Assembly: GCF_001865575.2 (NCBI RefSeq)
Contig: NZ_CP017561.2
Coordinates: 2,356,001-2,420,000 of the forward strand
Direction: 5' to 3'
DNA: 64,000 nucleotides
Source: Paraburkholderia sprentiae WSM5005
GTDB lineage: Bacteria > Pseudomonadota > Gammaproteobacteria > Burkholderiales > Burkholderiaceae
Shown here: positions 38,021 to 47,587 of the stretch, piece by piece
Position numbering within the stretch: position 1 is the stretch's first letter
Layout: each line of letters starts with the position of its first letter
The notes under the pieces: generated by a model
Told to the model about the DNA's origin: nothing
What the model saw: the letters and a program-made list of their open reading frames with translations, nothing else
The model's database searches: none
Translations under genes and position numbers: made by a program

Positions 38021-38833
38021 ATGCGAGAACTGCCGACGCCCACCCTGCCCTTCGCCTCGCTTTTCGAACCGCGCCGTCTGCCGCGCGCCGAGGAAACGGT
38101 CACCGCGCAGCATCGCCTGCAAGTGTCGTGGGCGCGTACCGACGAAGAGCTGCGCGAAGCGCAGCGTCTGCGCTACCGCGTCTTCGCCGACGAAATGGGC
38201 GCGCGCCTCAGCGGCCCCGCCGGTCTCGACGTCGATGCATTCGATTCGTACTGCGATCATTTGCTGGTGCGCGACCTCGATACGCTAAAAGTAGTCGGCA
38301 CATATCGCGCACTGCCGCCGCATCAGGCCGCGCGCATCGGGCGTCTGTATGCCGAAAGCGAGTTCGACGTGTCGCGTCTCACGCATCTGCGCCCGAAGAT
38401 GGTCGAGGTGGGCCGCTCGTGCGTGCATCCTGACTATCGCAGCGGTTCGGTAATCATGTCGCTGTGGGCAGGGCTCGCCGCCTATATGAAGCACAACGGC
38501 TACGAGACGATGCTCGGCTGCGCGAGCGTCGCGATGGTCGATGGCGGCCACTATGCGGCGAACCTGTATTGCTCGCTGCGCGACAATGCGCTGACCGCGC
38601 CCGAATATCGCGCGTTTCCGCATACGCCGCTGCCTGTCGACGAACTGCAGACGGGCGCCGCCGTCGCGCCACCGCCGCTCGTGAAGGGGTATCTGCGTCT
38701 CGGTGCGAAGATTTGCGGCGCGCCGGCGTGGGACCCCGACTTCAATACCGCTGACTTTCTGACCCTGTTCCGTCTGTCCGATATCAACGCGCGTTACGCG
38801 CGGCACTTCCTTGGCGATGCGTTGCCGCGATAA
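38021..38833 (+). CDS. olsB: L-ornithine N-alpha-acyltransferase (ornithine lipid synthesis)
   Basis: 270-aa GNAT-type acyltransferase related to acyl-homoserine-lactone synthases. Family blocks are LREAQRLRYRVFADEMGARL, DAFDSYCDHLLVRD, VGRSCVHPDYRSGSVIMSLW, and MLGCASVAMVDGGHYAANLY. OlsB transfers a 3-hydroxyacyl group from ACP to ornithine, giving lyso-ornithine lipid that OlsA completes; ornithine lipids replace phospholipids under phosphate limitation. The frame is open upstream, but the PHO-box array and the family N-terminus place the start at this ATG. It ends at a bidirectional terminator shared with ppx. No olsA is nearby. Confidence 0.85.
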   Translation: MRELPTPTLPFASLFEPRRLPRAEETVTAQHRLQVSWARTDEELREAQRLRYRVFADEMGARLSGPAGLDVDAFDSYCDHLLVRDLDTLKVVGTYRALPPHQAARIGRLYAESEFDVSRLTHLRPKMVEVGRSCVHPDYRSGSVIMSLWAGLAAYMKHNGYETMLGCASVAMVDGGHYAANLYCSLRDNALTAPEYRAFPHTPLPVDELQTGAAVAPPPLVKGYLRLGAKICGAPAWDPDFNTADFLTLFRLSDINARYARHFLGDALPR

Positions 38834-38851
38834 CGTGCGCCGCCTGAAGAC

Positions 38852-38880
38852 GAAAAAGCCCTGCAGTGCAGGGCTTTTTC
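38852..38880. terminator. Bidirectional terminator between olsB and ppx
   Basis: GAAAAAGCCCTGCA and TGCAGGGCTTTTTC form a perfect palindrome around one G. Each strand ends in a five-T run, so it can stop both convergent genes. Confidence 0.92.
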
Positions 38881-38928
38881 CGTTCATGCGCGAACTGGAA
38901 ATCGAAGCGTGCGTCGATCTACAGCGCG

Positions 38929-40440
38929 TCAATCGTCCGTATAAACGACGCGATACGGAATCCCAACTTTCTCCCACTCCGCCGCTTCCTGAATCAGGCT
39001 GTAGTCGGTCAACGGATTGTTGGCGACCCACTCGTTCGGCAAACGCACCTCATAGCCCCCGTTCGCCCGAGCAACCGTGATGCCCGGCAGGCCGACGTCC
39101 GCGCGTCGACGGCACAGCAACGCCGCGAGCCGCAGGCAGAACAGCAACGGCCATTCGACGTCGCGCGTCTGCGACAGCTTGCCAAGCTTGCCCGCATGGC
39201 CGAGCACGAGCGCGGCGAGGCGCGCCTGGTCGGTGCGGGAAAAGCCCGGCATGTCGGCGTTGCTTGCGATATACGCCGAGTGCTTGTGATACGCGCTATG
39301 CGAGATCGACAACCCGATTTCATGCAGCGAGGCCGCCCAGCCGATGAACATGCGGTTCTCCGCGCGGCGTTCTTCGTCCGGCTCGGCGAACTGGTCGTAG
39401 AAGCTCGTCGACAGATCGCCGATACGCGCCGCCTGCGGACGATCGACGCCATAGCGGCGCATGAAGCCCTCGACCGTCACCGTGCGCATGTCCTCGTGCT
39501 GCGAACGGCCGAGCAGATCGTACATGACGCCGAGGCGCAGCGCGCCGTCGGTCGTGTCGACATAATCGACGCCGAGCTCGTCGAACACCGCGATCATGAT
39601 CGACAGGCCGCCCGCGAGCACCGGCACGCGGTCGCTCTTGAGCGCGATCAGTTTCAGCCGGTTCACGTTTTCGGCCTTGATCAGCGCGCGCTTGAGCCGC
39701 TCGAGGCCGCCGCGCGAAATGCCGTGCGTGACACCCGCATCGTTGAAATTGTTCGCCTCGACCAGTTCGGCGAGCGCGCGCGCGGTGCCCGACGAGCCGA
39801 TCGCCTGCTCCCAGCCCGTCTTCTTGTACTCGGCGGAAATGATCTGGATTTCGCGGCGCGCCGCGAGCTCCGCCTGGCGCATCGTGTACTCGTCGACGTT
39901 GCCGGCCGGGAAAAACGCGCGGCTATGGCTCACGCAGCCGATATACAGGCTCTCCATCTTGATCGGCGTGTAGTGCGAGCCGATGATGAATTCCGTCGAA
40001 CCCCCGCCGATATCGACGACGAGCCGCTTGCCCGCGCTTGCCGGCACCGAGTGCGCGGCGCCCGCATAGATCAGACGCGCTTCCTCGCGCCCCGCGATCA
40101 CTTCGATCGGAAATCCGAGCGCGGCTTGCGCCTCGCCGAGAAACTCGCCCGCGTTCTTCGCGATGCGCAGCGTATTGGTCGCGACTGCGCGCACGTGGTC
40201 CGGATGAAAGTCGCGCAGGCGCTCGCCGAAGCGCTTCAGCGCATCCCAGCCACGCACCTGCGACGCGCGATCGAGCATCTTGTCGCGCGATAGCCCGGCC
40301 GCGAGCCGCACCGGCTCGCGCAAGGCGTCGACCTGATAGATCTGGCTGCCCGCGTCGGTTTCCTCGACCCGGCCCACGATCAGCCGGAAGCTGTTCGAAC
40401 CGAGATCGACGGCGGCGAGGAGATGAGGGGTATTGGCCAT
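38929..40440 (-). CDS. ppx: Exopolyphosphatase (Ppx/GppA family)
   Basis: 503-aa enzyme that releases phosphate from polyphosphate ends. The actin-like fold has phosphate-1 motif AAVDLGSNSFRLIVG (residues about 7-21), then RLVVDIGGGSTEFIIG and the second-domain VPVLAGGLSIMIAVFDELG. A C-terminal HD-like helical domain follows (DLSTSFYDQF, LHEIGLSISHSAYHKHSAYI). The catalytic Glu is expected in AGREEARLIYAG. The start is the ATG for MANTPHLL; upstream in-frame residues are Ala/Pro-rich and not family-like. It is divergent from ppk with about 340 nt between them. GppA-type pppGpp hydrolysis is also possible. Confidence 0.93.
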   Translation of the reverse strand: MANTPHLLAAVDLGSNSFRLIVGRVEETDAGSQIYQVDALREPVRLAAGLSRDKMLDRASQVRGWDALKRFGERLRDFHPDHVRAVATNTLRIAKNAGEFLGEAQAALGFPIEVIAGREEARLIYAGAAHSVPASAGKRLVVDIGGGSTEFIIGSHYTPIKMESLYIGCVSHSRAFFPAGNVDEYTMRQAELAARREIQIISAEYKKTGWEQAIGSSGTARALAELVEANNFNDAGVTHGISRGGLERLKRALIKAENVNRLKLIALKSDRVPVLAGGLSIMIAVFDELGVDYVDTTDGALRLGVMYDLLGRSQHEDMRTVTVEGFMRRYGVDRPQAARIGDLSTSFYDQFAEPDEERRAENRMFIGWAASLHEIGLSISHSAYHKHSAYIASNADMPGFSRTDQARLAALVLGHAGKLGKLSQTRDVEWPLLFCLRLAALLCRRRADVGLPGITVARANGGYEVRLPNEWVANNPLTDYSLIQEAAEWEKVGIPYRVVYTDD

Positions 40441-40698
40441 CGGATAAGCGTACTCCATGCGCGCGAGCGCGGCGGCGGCGGGCGGGGCGGCGGCCGCTGG
40501 CGGCGCCACGCGCCTGCCCGGCGCCTTCGGCGCATGCTGCGCGTCGCGGCCGGCCGCACTGTTCAAAGACGCCATTCTAAGCGTAGCAGCCTTCACAATG
40601 TCACCTCGCGGCGCAGGGAGTTCGGTATCGTCGCATATGCAGCGCGTCATATTGACGACAGAAGACGATTGCGGCATAAAATGTTAGAAACCCTGCCG

Positions 40699-40727
40699 AT
40701 GTCATCAGGACGTCATCAAACCGTGAG
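40699..40727 (+). promoter_or_regulatory. PHO-box-like repeat upstream of ppk
   Basis: ATGTCAT (40699-40705) and ACGTCAT (40710-40716) repeat with an 11-bp step and a 4-nt spacer; a third, weaker GTGA follows one step later (40723). A poor -10-like GAGAAT lies at 40725-40730. The site falls inside the longest ppk frame, so it also argues that ppk starts further downstream, at 40780. Confidence 0.6.
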
Positions 40728-40779
40728 AATTTCCGAGCGTCTTTCCGTCTCCATTTCAGACATTCCAATCTCGCAACCG

Positions 40780-42843
40780 ATGTCCGTCCGCTATCCCTTA
40801 TTGAATCGCGAGCTGGGCATTCTGGGTTTCAACGAGCGCGTGTTGGCGCAAGCCGCCGACCCTGCCGTCCCCTTGCTCGAACGTCTCCGCTTCATCTGCA
40901 TCACCAGCAGCAACCTCGACGAATTCTTCGAAGTCCGCATGGCCGGGCTTCAGGAACAGATGCGCGACAATCCCGGTGGCTTGTCGCCCGACGGCATGTC
41001 GCTGCAGCACGTCTACGACCTCGTGGTCGAACGGGCGCAGAAGCTCGTGCATCGCCAGTACACGATGCTGCATGACACGGTGCTCAGCGCGCTCGAACAG
41101 GAAGGCATCTATTTCCACGGAACCGAAGCATGGAGCGACGCGCAGACCGAATGGGCGCGCAACTACTTCTTCGACGAACTGCTGCCGGTGTTGACGCCGA
41201 TCGGTCTCGATCCCGCGCATCCGTTTCCACGCGTGCTGAACAAGAGCCTGAACTTCGTCGTCGAACTCGAGGGCAAGGATGCGTTCGGCCGTCAGGCGAT
41301 GATGGGCATCGTGCAGGCGCCGCGCGCACTGCCGCGCCTCGTGCGCATGCCGCAGGAACTGTCGGGCTATCCGCATGGGTTCGTACTGCTGAGTTCGCTG
41401 CTGCAACACTTTGTCGGCGAGCTGTTTCCGAATCTGGTCGTGCGCAGCTGCAATCAGTTTCGCATCACGCGCAACAGCGAACTGTTCGTCGACGAAGATG
41501 AAATCACGAATCTGCGCGTCGCGTTGCAGGGCGAACTGCCGGCGCGGCATCTGGGCAATGCGGTGCGGCTCGAAGTGTCGGCGGAAACGCCCCCGCACGT
41601 AGTCCGGCGCCTGCTCGACGAAAGCGGTCTGTCGAACAAGGACTGCTACTACGTGAACGGCCCCGTCAATCTGGTGCGGCTGATGCAGCTGCCCGAGATG
41701 GTCGACCGGCCGGATCTGAAGTTCGTGCCGCATATTCCGTCGACGCCGAGGCAGATCGCCAACAGCGCAAGCATGTTCGACGTGATCAATCAGGGCGACG
41801 TGCTGCTGCATCATCCATACGAAAGCTTCCAGCCGGTGCTCGAGCTGCTGTTGCAGGCGGCCAAAGACCCGAACGTGGTCGCGATCAAGCAGACCATCTA
41901 CCGCACCGGCACCGACTCGCCGCTAATGGACGCGCTGATGCAGGCCGCGCGCAACGGCAAGGAAGTGACGGTGGTCGTCGAGTTGCTCGCGCGCTTCGAC
42001 GAGGAAACCAACATCAACTGGGCCTCGCAGCTCGAAGCGGTCGGCGCGCATGTGGTCTACGGCGTGGTCGGCCACAAGTGCCACGCGAAGATGATGCTGA
42101 TCGTGCGACGCGTATTGGCGGGCGGCAAGTCGACCCTCAAGCGCTACGTGCACCTCGGCACCGGCAACTATCATCCGCGCACCGCGCGCCTCTATACCGA
42201 CTTCGGTCTGATGACCGCCGATCAGAAGATCTGTGAGGACGTACACCATGTGTTCCAGCAGCTGACCGGAATCGGCGGCGAACTGAAGCTGCACGAGCTG
42301 TGGCAATCGCCGTTCACACTGCATCCGAAGCTCGTCGAGGCGATTCGCAAGGAAGCCGAACATGCGCGCGCGGGCAACAAGGCGCGCATCGTCGCAAAGA
42401 TGAACGCGCTGCTCGAGCCGACCGTGATCGCCGAGCTATACGAAGCGTCGCAGGCCGGCGTGAAGATCGATCTGATCGTGCGCGGCGTGTGCTCGCTGCA
42501 GCCGGGCGTGCAAGGGCTCTCCGAGAACATCACGGTGCGTTCGATCGTCGGGCGCTTTCTCGAACACCATCGCATCTACTACTTCTACGACGGCGGCAAA
42601 GAGCAGGTCTATCTGTCGAGCGCCGACTGGATGGATCGCAATCTGTTCCGGCGCGTCGAAGTCGCATTCCCGATCAACAACCGGCGGCTGAAGCGACGTG
42701 TGATCGCGGAAGGGCTATCGGCGTTTCTCGGCGACAACCAGTCGGCCTGGCTGATGCAGAGCGACGGTCACTATCGCCGGCGCCGGCCGGGCAAGGCGTC
42801 GCGCAATGCGCAGATGAGTCTGCTTGGCAAGTTCTGCGCGTAG
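40780..42843 (+). CDS. ppk: Polyphosphate kinase 1
   Basis: 687-aa membrane-associated kinase that polymerises the ATP gamma-phosphate into polyphosphate. The N-terminus YPLLNRELGILGFNERVL and the block ICITSSNLDEFFEVRMAGL are diagnostic. The autophosphorylated His is expected in VHLGTGNYHPRTARLYTDFG, and the second PLD-type His region is VGRFLEHHRIYYF. Length equals that of E. coli Ppk (688 aa). Start choice: in-frame ATGs at 40681 and 40699 overlap the PHO box, and similarity begins at MSVRYPLL, so 40780 is preferred although no strong Shine-Dalgarno is seen. It converges on phoR at a shared terminator. Confidence 0.95.
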   Translation: MSVRYPLLNRELGILGFNERVLAQAADPAVPLLERLRFICITSSNLDEFFEVRMAGLQEQMRDNPGGLSPDGMSLQHVYDLVVERAQKLVHRQYTMLHDTVLSALEQEGIYFHGTEAWSDAQTEWARNYFFDELLPVLTPIGLDPAHPFPRVLNKSLNFVVELEGKDAFGRQAMMGIVQAPRALPRLVRMPQELSGYPHGFVLLSSLLQHFVGELFPNLVVRSCNQFRITRNSELFVDEDEITNLRVALQGELPARHLGNAVRLEVSAETPPHVVRRLLDESGLSNKDCYYVNGPVNLVRLMQLPEMVDRPDLKFVPHIPSTPRQIANSASMFDVINQGDVLLHHPYESFQPVLELLLQAAKDPNVVAIKQTIYRTGTDSPLMDALMQAARNGKEVTVVVELLARFDEETNINWASQLEAVGAHVVYGVVGHKCHAKMMLIVRRVLAGGKSTLKRYVHLGTGNYHPRTARLYTDFGLMTADQKICEDVHHVFQQLTGIGGELKLHELWQSPFTLHPKLVEAIRKEAEHARAGNKARIVAKMNALLEPTVIAELYEASQAGVKIDLIVRGVCSLQPGVQGLSENITVRSIVGRFLEHHRIYYFYDGGKEQVYLSSADWMDRNLFRRVEVAFPINNRRLKRRVIAEGLSAFLGDNQSAWLMQSDGHYRRRRPGKASRNAQMSLLGKFCA

Positions 42844-42904
42844 CCGCTCGCGCTTCGGGTGCTCGCCGTGACAGCGCGCGCTTCAGCTTCAATAGGCGCG
42901 CGCA

Positions 42905-42937
42905 TAAAAAAACCGCCCTTTTTAGGCGGTTTTTTTC
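42905..42937. terminator. Bidirectional terminator between ppk and phoR
   Basis: AAAAAACCGCC pairs with GGCGGTTTTTT around CTTTTTA. The plus strand ends in seven T, the minus strand in seven T from the facing A run. It stops both convergent genes. Confidence 0.93.
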
Positions 42938-42967
42938 ATGGATCGACCGGTCGGCCGACTGCCGCGT

Positions 42968-44281
42968 TCAAACCTGCGCAGTTTGACAAAGCGCGGTCCG
43001 ATACAGCGGAAAGCGCACCGTGAACGTGCTGCCGCGCCCTTCTTCGCTCTTCACGTCGAGTTGCGCATCGTGCCGTTGCAGAACGTGCTTGACGATCGCG
43101 AGACCGAGCCCGGTGCCGCCGGTGTCGCGCGAACGGCTGCGGTCGACGCGATAGAAGCGCTCAGTGAGCCGCGGGATATCGGTGGCCGGAATGCCGAGTC
43201 CGCTATCGGTGACCGAGAACACCGCATGGCCGCCCTGCGCACGCCAGCTCACCTTGATCGAGCCGCCATCGGGCGTATAGCGGATCGCGTTGGTCACCAA
43301 ATTGCCGAACGCGCTGAGGATCTCGGTTTCGACGCCGGTGACGGTGAGCCCCTCGTCGGCATCGAAAACGATCTTGTGATGATCGCTGGACAGGCTTTGA
43401 GCATCGTCGTGCAGATGCCGCAATACCGCGCGCATGTCGATCATCTGATCGCTCGGCTGCTTGTTGTCGCCTTCGAGCTTCGCGAGCACCAGCAGATCGC
43501 TGACGATGTGACGCATGCGCGACGCTTGTTGCTCCATCAGCTCGAGATAGCGTGCGCGCTCGGCTTCGCCCAACGGCAGCTCGCGCATCGTCTCCAGAAA
43601 ACCGGACAGCACCGTGAGCGGCGTCTTCAATTCGTGCGACACGTTGGCGACGAAGTCACGCCGCATCGCATCGGTGCGCTCGAGTTCGGTGATGTCCTGC
43701 GACAGCACCAGCTTGCGATTGTCGCCGTATGGAAACACCTGCACCGACAGCACGTTCTGGCGCTTGTCGCCCATGCCGCGCATGATCAGCATTTCCTCGT
43801 AGCGATGCGAATTCAGATAGCGCACGAAGTCCGGATGACGCACCAGATGCGTGATGTGCTGACGCAGATCGCGCTTTGCATCGAGCCCGAAGTGGCTTTC
43901 GGAAATCGCATTGCACCACTCGATCTGATCGTGATCGTCGAGCATCGCAACGCCGTTCGGCGATGCCTGGATCGCCTGGATGAAACGCGAATGCTGCTGC
44001 TCGACCTGACGCACCTGTGCGTGCCAGCGCTTCGCGAGCTTGTGCAGACGGTAGTAGATTTCGCCCCAGATGCCGGGGGCGCTCGGCACTTCGCCGTACA
44101 CCGGCGCGTCGAGCAGACGCCACAGACGCTGCTTGTGAAAGGTACTGAAGATGCTCTGCGCGAGCAGCAGGACGATGGCGAGAGCGAGCCCTGCCTTGAC
44201 GTTCACCAGTGCGCCGACCACCGCGCACAGAACAGCAAGCAGCACGACCGACACGATGGAGCGCGCCCAGATGATGTTCAT
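42968..44281 (-). CDS. phoR: Phosphate regulon sensor histidine kinase PhoR
   Basis: 437-aa inner-membrane kinase. Two N-terminal helices (IVSVVLLAVLCAVVGALV and AGLALAIVLLLAQSIF) lack a large periplasmic domain, as expected for PhoR. A linker and PAS domain follow (IQASPNGVAMLDDHDQIEWC), then HisKA with the phospho-acceptor in FVANVSHELKTPLTVLSGFL (about residue 215), and HATPase_c with N box NLVTNAIRYTPDGG and G boxes DSGLGIP and GGTGLGLAIVKHV. It phosphorylates PhoB in low phosphate, gated by PstSCAB-PhoU. It is the last gene of the pst-pho operon, 83 nt after phoB. Confidence 0.95.
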   Translation of the reverse strand: MNIIWARSIVSVVLLAVLCAVVGALVNVKAGLALAIVLLLAQSIFSTFHKQRLWRLLDAPVYGEVPSAPGIWGEIYYRLHKLAKRWHAQVRQVEQQHSRFIQAIQASPNGVAMLDDHDQIEWCNAISESHFGLDAKRDLRQHITHLVRHPDFVRYLNSHRYEEMLIMRGMGDKRQNVLSVQVFPYGDNRKLVLSQDITELERTDAMRRDFVANVSHELKTPLTVLSGFLETMRELPLGEAERARYLELMEQQASRMRHIVSDLLVLAKLEGDNKQPSDQMIDMRAVLRHLHDDAQSLSSDHHKIVFDADEGLTVTGVETEILSAFGNLVTNAIRYTPDGGSIKVSWRAQGGHAVFSVTDSGLGIPATDIPRLTERFYRVDRSRSRDTGGTGLGLAIVKHVLQRHDAQLDVKSEEGRGSTFTVRFPLYRTALCQTAQV

Positions 44282-44364
44282 GATCTAGCGATCGAAGAGA
44301 AAATACAGCGCAGTAAGGAGGTGGCGGCACCGCGCAACGGTGTGCCGTGCGCCGCCGACGGCTA

Positions 44365-45066
44365 TCAGGCGCTCTTCGCCAGCCGGTAGCCGCTGCCGCG
44401 TACCGTTTCAATCATAGCATCGCACCCGGCCGGCTTAAGTGCCGCGCGCAGACGCTTGATATGCACGTCGACGGTACGCTCCTCGACGAATACGTGATCG
44501 CCCCACACCTGATCGAGCAATTGCGTGCGGCTGTGCACGCGCTCCGGATGAGTCATGAAGAAGTGCAGCAGACGGAATTCTGTCGGGCCGAGATCGAGCT
44601 TGATGTCGCTGCCTTCCGCATGCGCGGCGACGCGGTGAGTGGCCGGATCCAGCTTCAGACCGTTGATCGCGACGACGTCTTCGGTCAACTGCGGCGCGCG
44701 GCGGCGCAGCACCGCCTTGATGCGCGCCATCAGTTCCTTCGGCGAGAACGGCTTCGTCACGTAGTCGTCCGCGCCGATTTCGAGACCGAGCACCTTGTCC
44801 TGCTCGTCGCCGCGCGCGGTCAGCATGATGATCGGAATATGCTTGGTGCGCTCGTTGTTGCGCAGATCGCGCGCGAACGAAATACCCGATTTGCCCGGCA
44901 ACATCCAGTCGAGCAGCACGAGATCGGGCAGCACGTCGCTGATCAGGTTGTGCGCCTGCTCCGCGTTGTACGCGCGAATCGGGCAGTGCCCGGCGTGTTG
45001 AAGATTGACCGAAATCAGTTCGGAAATGGCGGGCTCATCTTCAATGACGAGAATGCTGCTGGGCAT
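44365..45066 (-). CDS. phoB: Phosphate regulon response regulator PhoB
   Basis: 233 aa. The receiver domain has ILVIEDEPAISELI with its acidic pair, phospho-acceptor Asp in LVLLDWMLPGKSG (about residue 55), and Lys in DYVTKPFSPKEL. The C-terminal OmpR/PhoB winged helix ends with RTVDVHIKRLRAALKP and IETVRGSGYRLA. The ATG used follows GAGG by 5 nt; a GTG 6 nt upstream overlaps that site. PhoB binds PHO boxes; candidate boxes stand before pstS, ppk and olsB here. Confidence 0.95.
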   Translation of the reverse strand: MPSSILVIEDEPAISELISVNLQHAGHCPIRAYNAEQAHNLISDVLPDLVLLDWMLPGKSGISFARDLRNNERTKHIPIIMLTARGDEQDKVLGLEIGADDYVTKPFSPKELMARIKAVLRRRAPQLTEDVVAINGLKLDPATHRVAAHAEGSDIKLDLGPTEFRLLHFFMTHPERVHSRTQLLDQVWGDHVFVEERTVDVHIKRLRAALKPAGCDAMIETVRGSGYRLAKSA

Positions 45067-45092
45067 CGGCACCTCTGTTCCTTATCTCTGGA

Positions 45093-45797
45093 TTAGCTGA
45101 GCGCTTCGCGCTCGAGCGCGTCGCGCGACTGGTGCCGCACGTCGGTACCCTTCACGATGTAAATGATGAATTCAGCGATGTTCTTCGCGTGGTCGCCAAT
45201 CCGCTCGATCGCCTTGGCGATGAACAGAAAGTCGAGGCCCACCGAGATCGAACGCGGGTCCTCGGTCATATACGAAATCAGCTTGCGCACGAACGCGCGG
45301 AATTCCTCGTCGATCGCCTTGTCGTCGCGCACGATTTGCGCGGCGGCGACCGTGTCCAGACGCGCGAACGCGTCGAGCGCGCGACGCAGGATCGACACGG
45401 CCATTTCACCGGACAGCTTGATCTCGGCGATGTTGATGGTGCGCGATGCGCCGTCTTCCATCAGACGCTTGGTGCGCTTCGCGATCTTTTCGGCTTCGTC
45501 GCCGGCGCGCTCGAGGTTCGTGATCGTCTTCGAGATCGCGATCAGCAAGCGCAGATCGCGCGCGGCCGGCTGGCGGCGCGCGATGATGTTGCTGCACTCC
45601 TCGTCGATCTCGACTTCCATCTTGTTCAGACGATCTTCGGCGACGATCACCTGCTCGGCGATGTCGAGGTCGAATTCATTGAGTGCCTGCATCGCGTTGA
45701 CGATCTGCGATTCGACGAGGCCGCCCATTTCGAGCACCTTCGACGAAACCAGATTCAGATCGGCGTCGAACTGGCTGGACAAATGTTTATCGGACAT
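45093..45797 (-). CDS. phoU: Phosphate signalling protein PhoU
   Basis: 234-aa cytoplasmic all-helical protein with two PhoU three-helix repeats. Metal/phosphate motif copies are seen in EIDEECSNIIARRQPAARDLR and in DKAIDEEFRAFVRKLISYM. The C-terminal IERIGDHAKNIAEFIIYIV is diagnostic. PhoU couples Pst transporter state to PhoR and keeps the regulon off in high phosphate. It lies 26 nt before phoB and 28 nt after pstB, in one operon. Confidence 0.95.
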   Translation of the reverse strand: MSDKHLSSQFDADLNLVSSKVLEMGGLVESQIVNAMQALNEFDLDIAEQVIVAEDRLNKMEVEIDEECSNIIARRQPAARDLRLLIAISKTITNLERAGDEAEKIAKRTKRLMEDGASRTINIAEIKLSGEMAVSILRRALDAFARLDTVAAAQIVRDDKAIDEEFRAFVRKLISYMTEDPRSISVGLDFLFIAKAIERIGDHAKNIAEFIIYIVKGTDVRHQSRDALEREALS

Positions 45798-45825
45798 GTC
45801 GTACTCCGTTGTATTGCCCGGCGGA

Positions 45826-46674
45826 TCAGCCGAAGCGGCCTGTGATGTAGTCCTCGGTTTCCTTGCGGACCGGCTTGATGAAGATCTTTTCGGTGTCGCC
45901 GAATTCGATCAGTTCGCCGAGGTACATATAGGCAGTGTAGTCCGAACAGCGGGCCGCCTGCTGCATGTTGTGCGTGACGATCACGACCGTGTAGTCGCTC
46001 TTGAGTTCGGCAATCAGCTCTTCGATGCGGCCCGTCGAGATCGGGTCGAGCGCCGAGCACGGCTCGTCGAGCAGCAGCACTTCGGGGCGAATCGCGATAC
46101 CGCGCGCGATGCACAGACGCTGCTGCTGGCCGCCCGACAAACCGTAGCCGCTCTGGCCGAGCTTGTCCTTCACTTCGTTCCACAGCGCCGCCTTCGTCAG
46201 CGCCCATTCGACGCGGTCGTCCATTTCCGAGCGCGACAGCTTCTCGAACATCTTCACGCCGAAAGCGATGTTGTCGTAGATCGACATCGGGAACGGCGTC
46301 GGCTTCTGGAACACCATGCCGATGCGCGCGCGCAGCAGAGAAATGTCCTGGCGCGTAGTCAGCAGATTTTCGCCGTCCATCACGATCTCGCCTTCCGCGC
46401 GCTGCTCCGGATAGAGCGCGTACATCTTGTTGAAGGTACGCAGCAGTGTCGACTTGCCGCAACCCGACGGGCCGATGAACGCGGTCACCTTGCCTTCGGG
46501 AATCTGCAGATTGATGTTCTTCAGCGCGTGATACTTGCCGTAAAAGAAGTTGAGGTCCTTGACCTCGATCTTCGGACGCGCCGGCGTTTGCGCGTGAGCG
46601 CTGTGTTCGGGGTCGGAGCCCGCGGGCGCGACTGCGTGCCCGAACGGATTGAGTTGGGTTTCTGCCATGTTCAT
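45826..46674 (-). CDS. pstB: Phosphate ABC transporter ATP-binding protein PstB
   Basis: 282-aa ATPase of the high-affinity phosphate importer. An N-terminal extension of about 30 residues precedes the NBD ([20 protein letters not shown]). Walker A is [20 protein letters not shown], the signature is [15 protein letters not shown], Walker B is [15 protein letters not shown], and the switch His is in [15 protein letters not shown]. The ATG used (MNMAETQ) follows GGAG by 8 nt; a GTG 9 nt upstream overlaps that site. Confidence 0.95.
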   Translation of the reverse strand: MNMAETQLNPFGHAVAPAGSDPEHSAHAQTPARPKIEVKDLNFFYGKYHALKNINLQIPEGKVTAFIGPSGCGKSTLLRTFNKMYALYPEQRAEGEIVMDGENLLTTRQDISLLRARIGMVFQKPTPFPMSIYDNIAFGVKMFEKLSRSEMDDRVEWALTKAALWNEVKDKLGQSGYGLSGGQQQRLCIARGIAIRPEVLLLDEPCSALDPISTGRIEELIAELKSDYTVVIVTHNMQQAARCSDYTAYMYLGELIEFGDTEKIFIKPVRKETEDYITGRFG

Positions 46675-46690
46675 CGGATTCACTCCGCCC

Positions 46691-47587
46691 TTACTTGTTC
46701 GAGAAGATCGTGCGCGCGAGGATGTTCAGTCCAAGCACCGCAAGCGTGATCAGGAAGACGCCGGCCCACGCGAGCGATTGCCACTGCGCGAACGGGCTCA
46801 TAGCAAACTTGTAGATCGTGACCGGCAGGTTCGCGACCGGCTGGCCCATATCGAGCGAGAAGAACTGGTTCGACAAAGCGGTGAAAAGCAGCGGCGCGGT
46901 TTCGCCGGCAATCCGCGCGACCCCGAGCAGCACACCGGTGACGATACCCGCAATCGACGCCTTCAGCGTGATCGACAGTACCATCTTCCACTTCGGCGTG
47001 CCGAGTGCGAACGCGGCTTCACGCATCGCGTTCGGCACGAGTTTCAGCATGTTTTCGGTCGTGCGGATCACGATCGGAACTTGCAGCAGCGCCAGCGCGA
47101 GCACGCCGGCCCAGCCGCTGAAGTGCCCGAGCTTCGCGACGACGAGCGCGTAGACGAATAGACCGATGACGATCGACGGCGCCGACAGCAGGATGTCGTT
47201 GATGAAGCGCGTGAGGTTCGCGAGCCAGCCTTTCTGGCCGTATTCGGCGAGATAGACGCCCGCCATGATGCCGATCGGCGTGCCGACGAAGGTCGCGAGC
47301 GCGACCAGCATCAGGCTGCCGACGATTGCGTTGGCGAGACCGCCGCCATCGGTGTTGGGCGGCGGCGTCGACTGCGTAAACAGTTCGACCGACAGACCGC
47401 CGACACCGAGACGCAGCGTCGTATAGAGGATCCACACGAGCCACAGGAGGCCGAACGCCATCGCAGCGAGCGACAGCGTCAGCGCGATCGCGTTCGTCAT
47501 GCGACGGCGCCCTTGCAGACGCACGCGCATCGTTTCGAGCGTCGCGGGGTCCTTCAGATCCGGCATGTTCAGAGACGGCCCGCTCAT
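46691..47587 (-). CDS. pstA: Phosphate ABC transporter permease PstA
   Basis: 298-aa inner-membrane permease, six hydrophobic segments. Family marks are [48 protein letters not shown], and the EAA loop near [21 protein letters not shown]. It pairs with PstC to form the channel. The start overlaps the pstC stop by 4 nt, implying coupled synthesis of equal subunits. Confidence 0.95.
   Translation of the reverse strand: MSGPSLNMPDLKDPATLETMRVRLQGRRRMTNAIALTLSLAAMAFGLLWLVWILYTTLRLGVGGLSVELFTQSTPPPNTDGGGLANAIVGSLMLVALATFVGTPIGIMAGVYLAEYGQKGWLANLTRFINDILLSAPSIVIGLFVYALVVAKLGHFSGWAGVLALALLQVPIVIRTTENMLKLVPNAMREAAFALGTPKWKMVLSITLKASIAGIVTGVLLGVARIAGETAPLLFTALSNQFFSLDMGQPVANLPVTIYKFAMSPFAQWQSLAWAGVFLITLAVLGLNILARTIFSNK

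Noticed and set aside
40640..40665. Second PHO box for ppx in the ppk-ppx spacer
   Set aside because: GTCAT and its inverted copy occur, but units do not repeat at 11-bp spacing on the minus strand.
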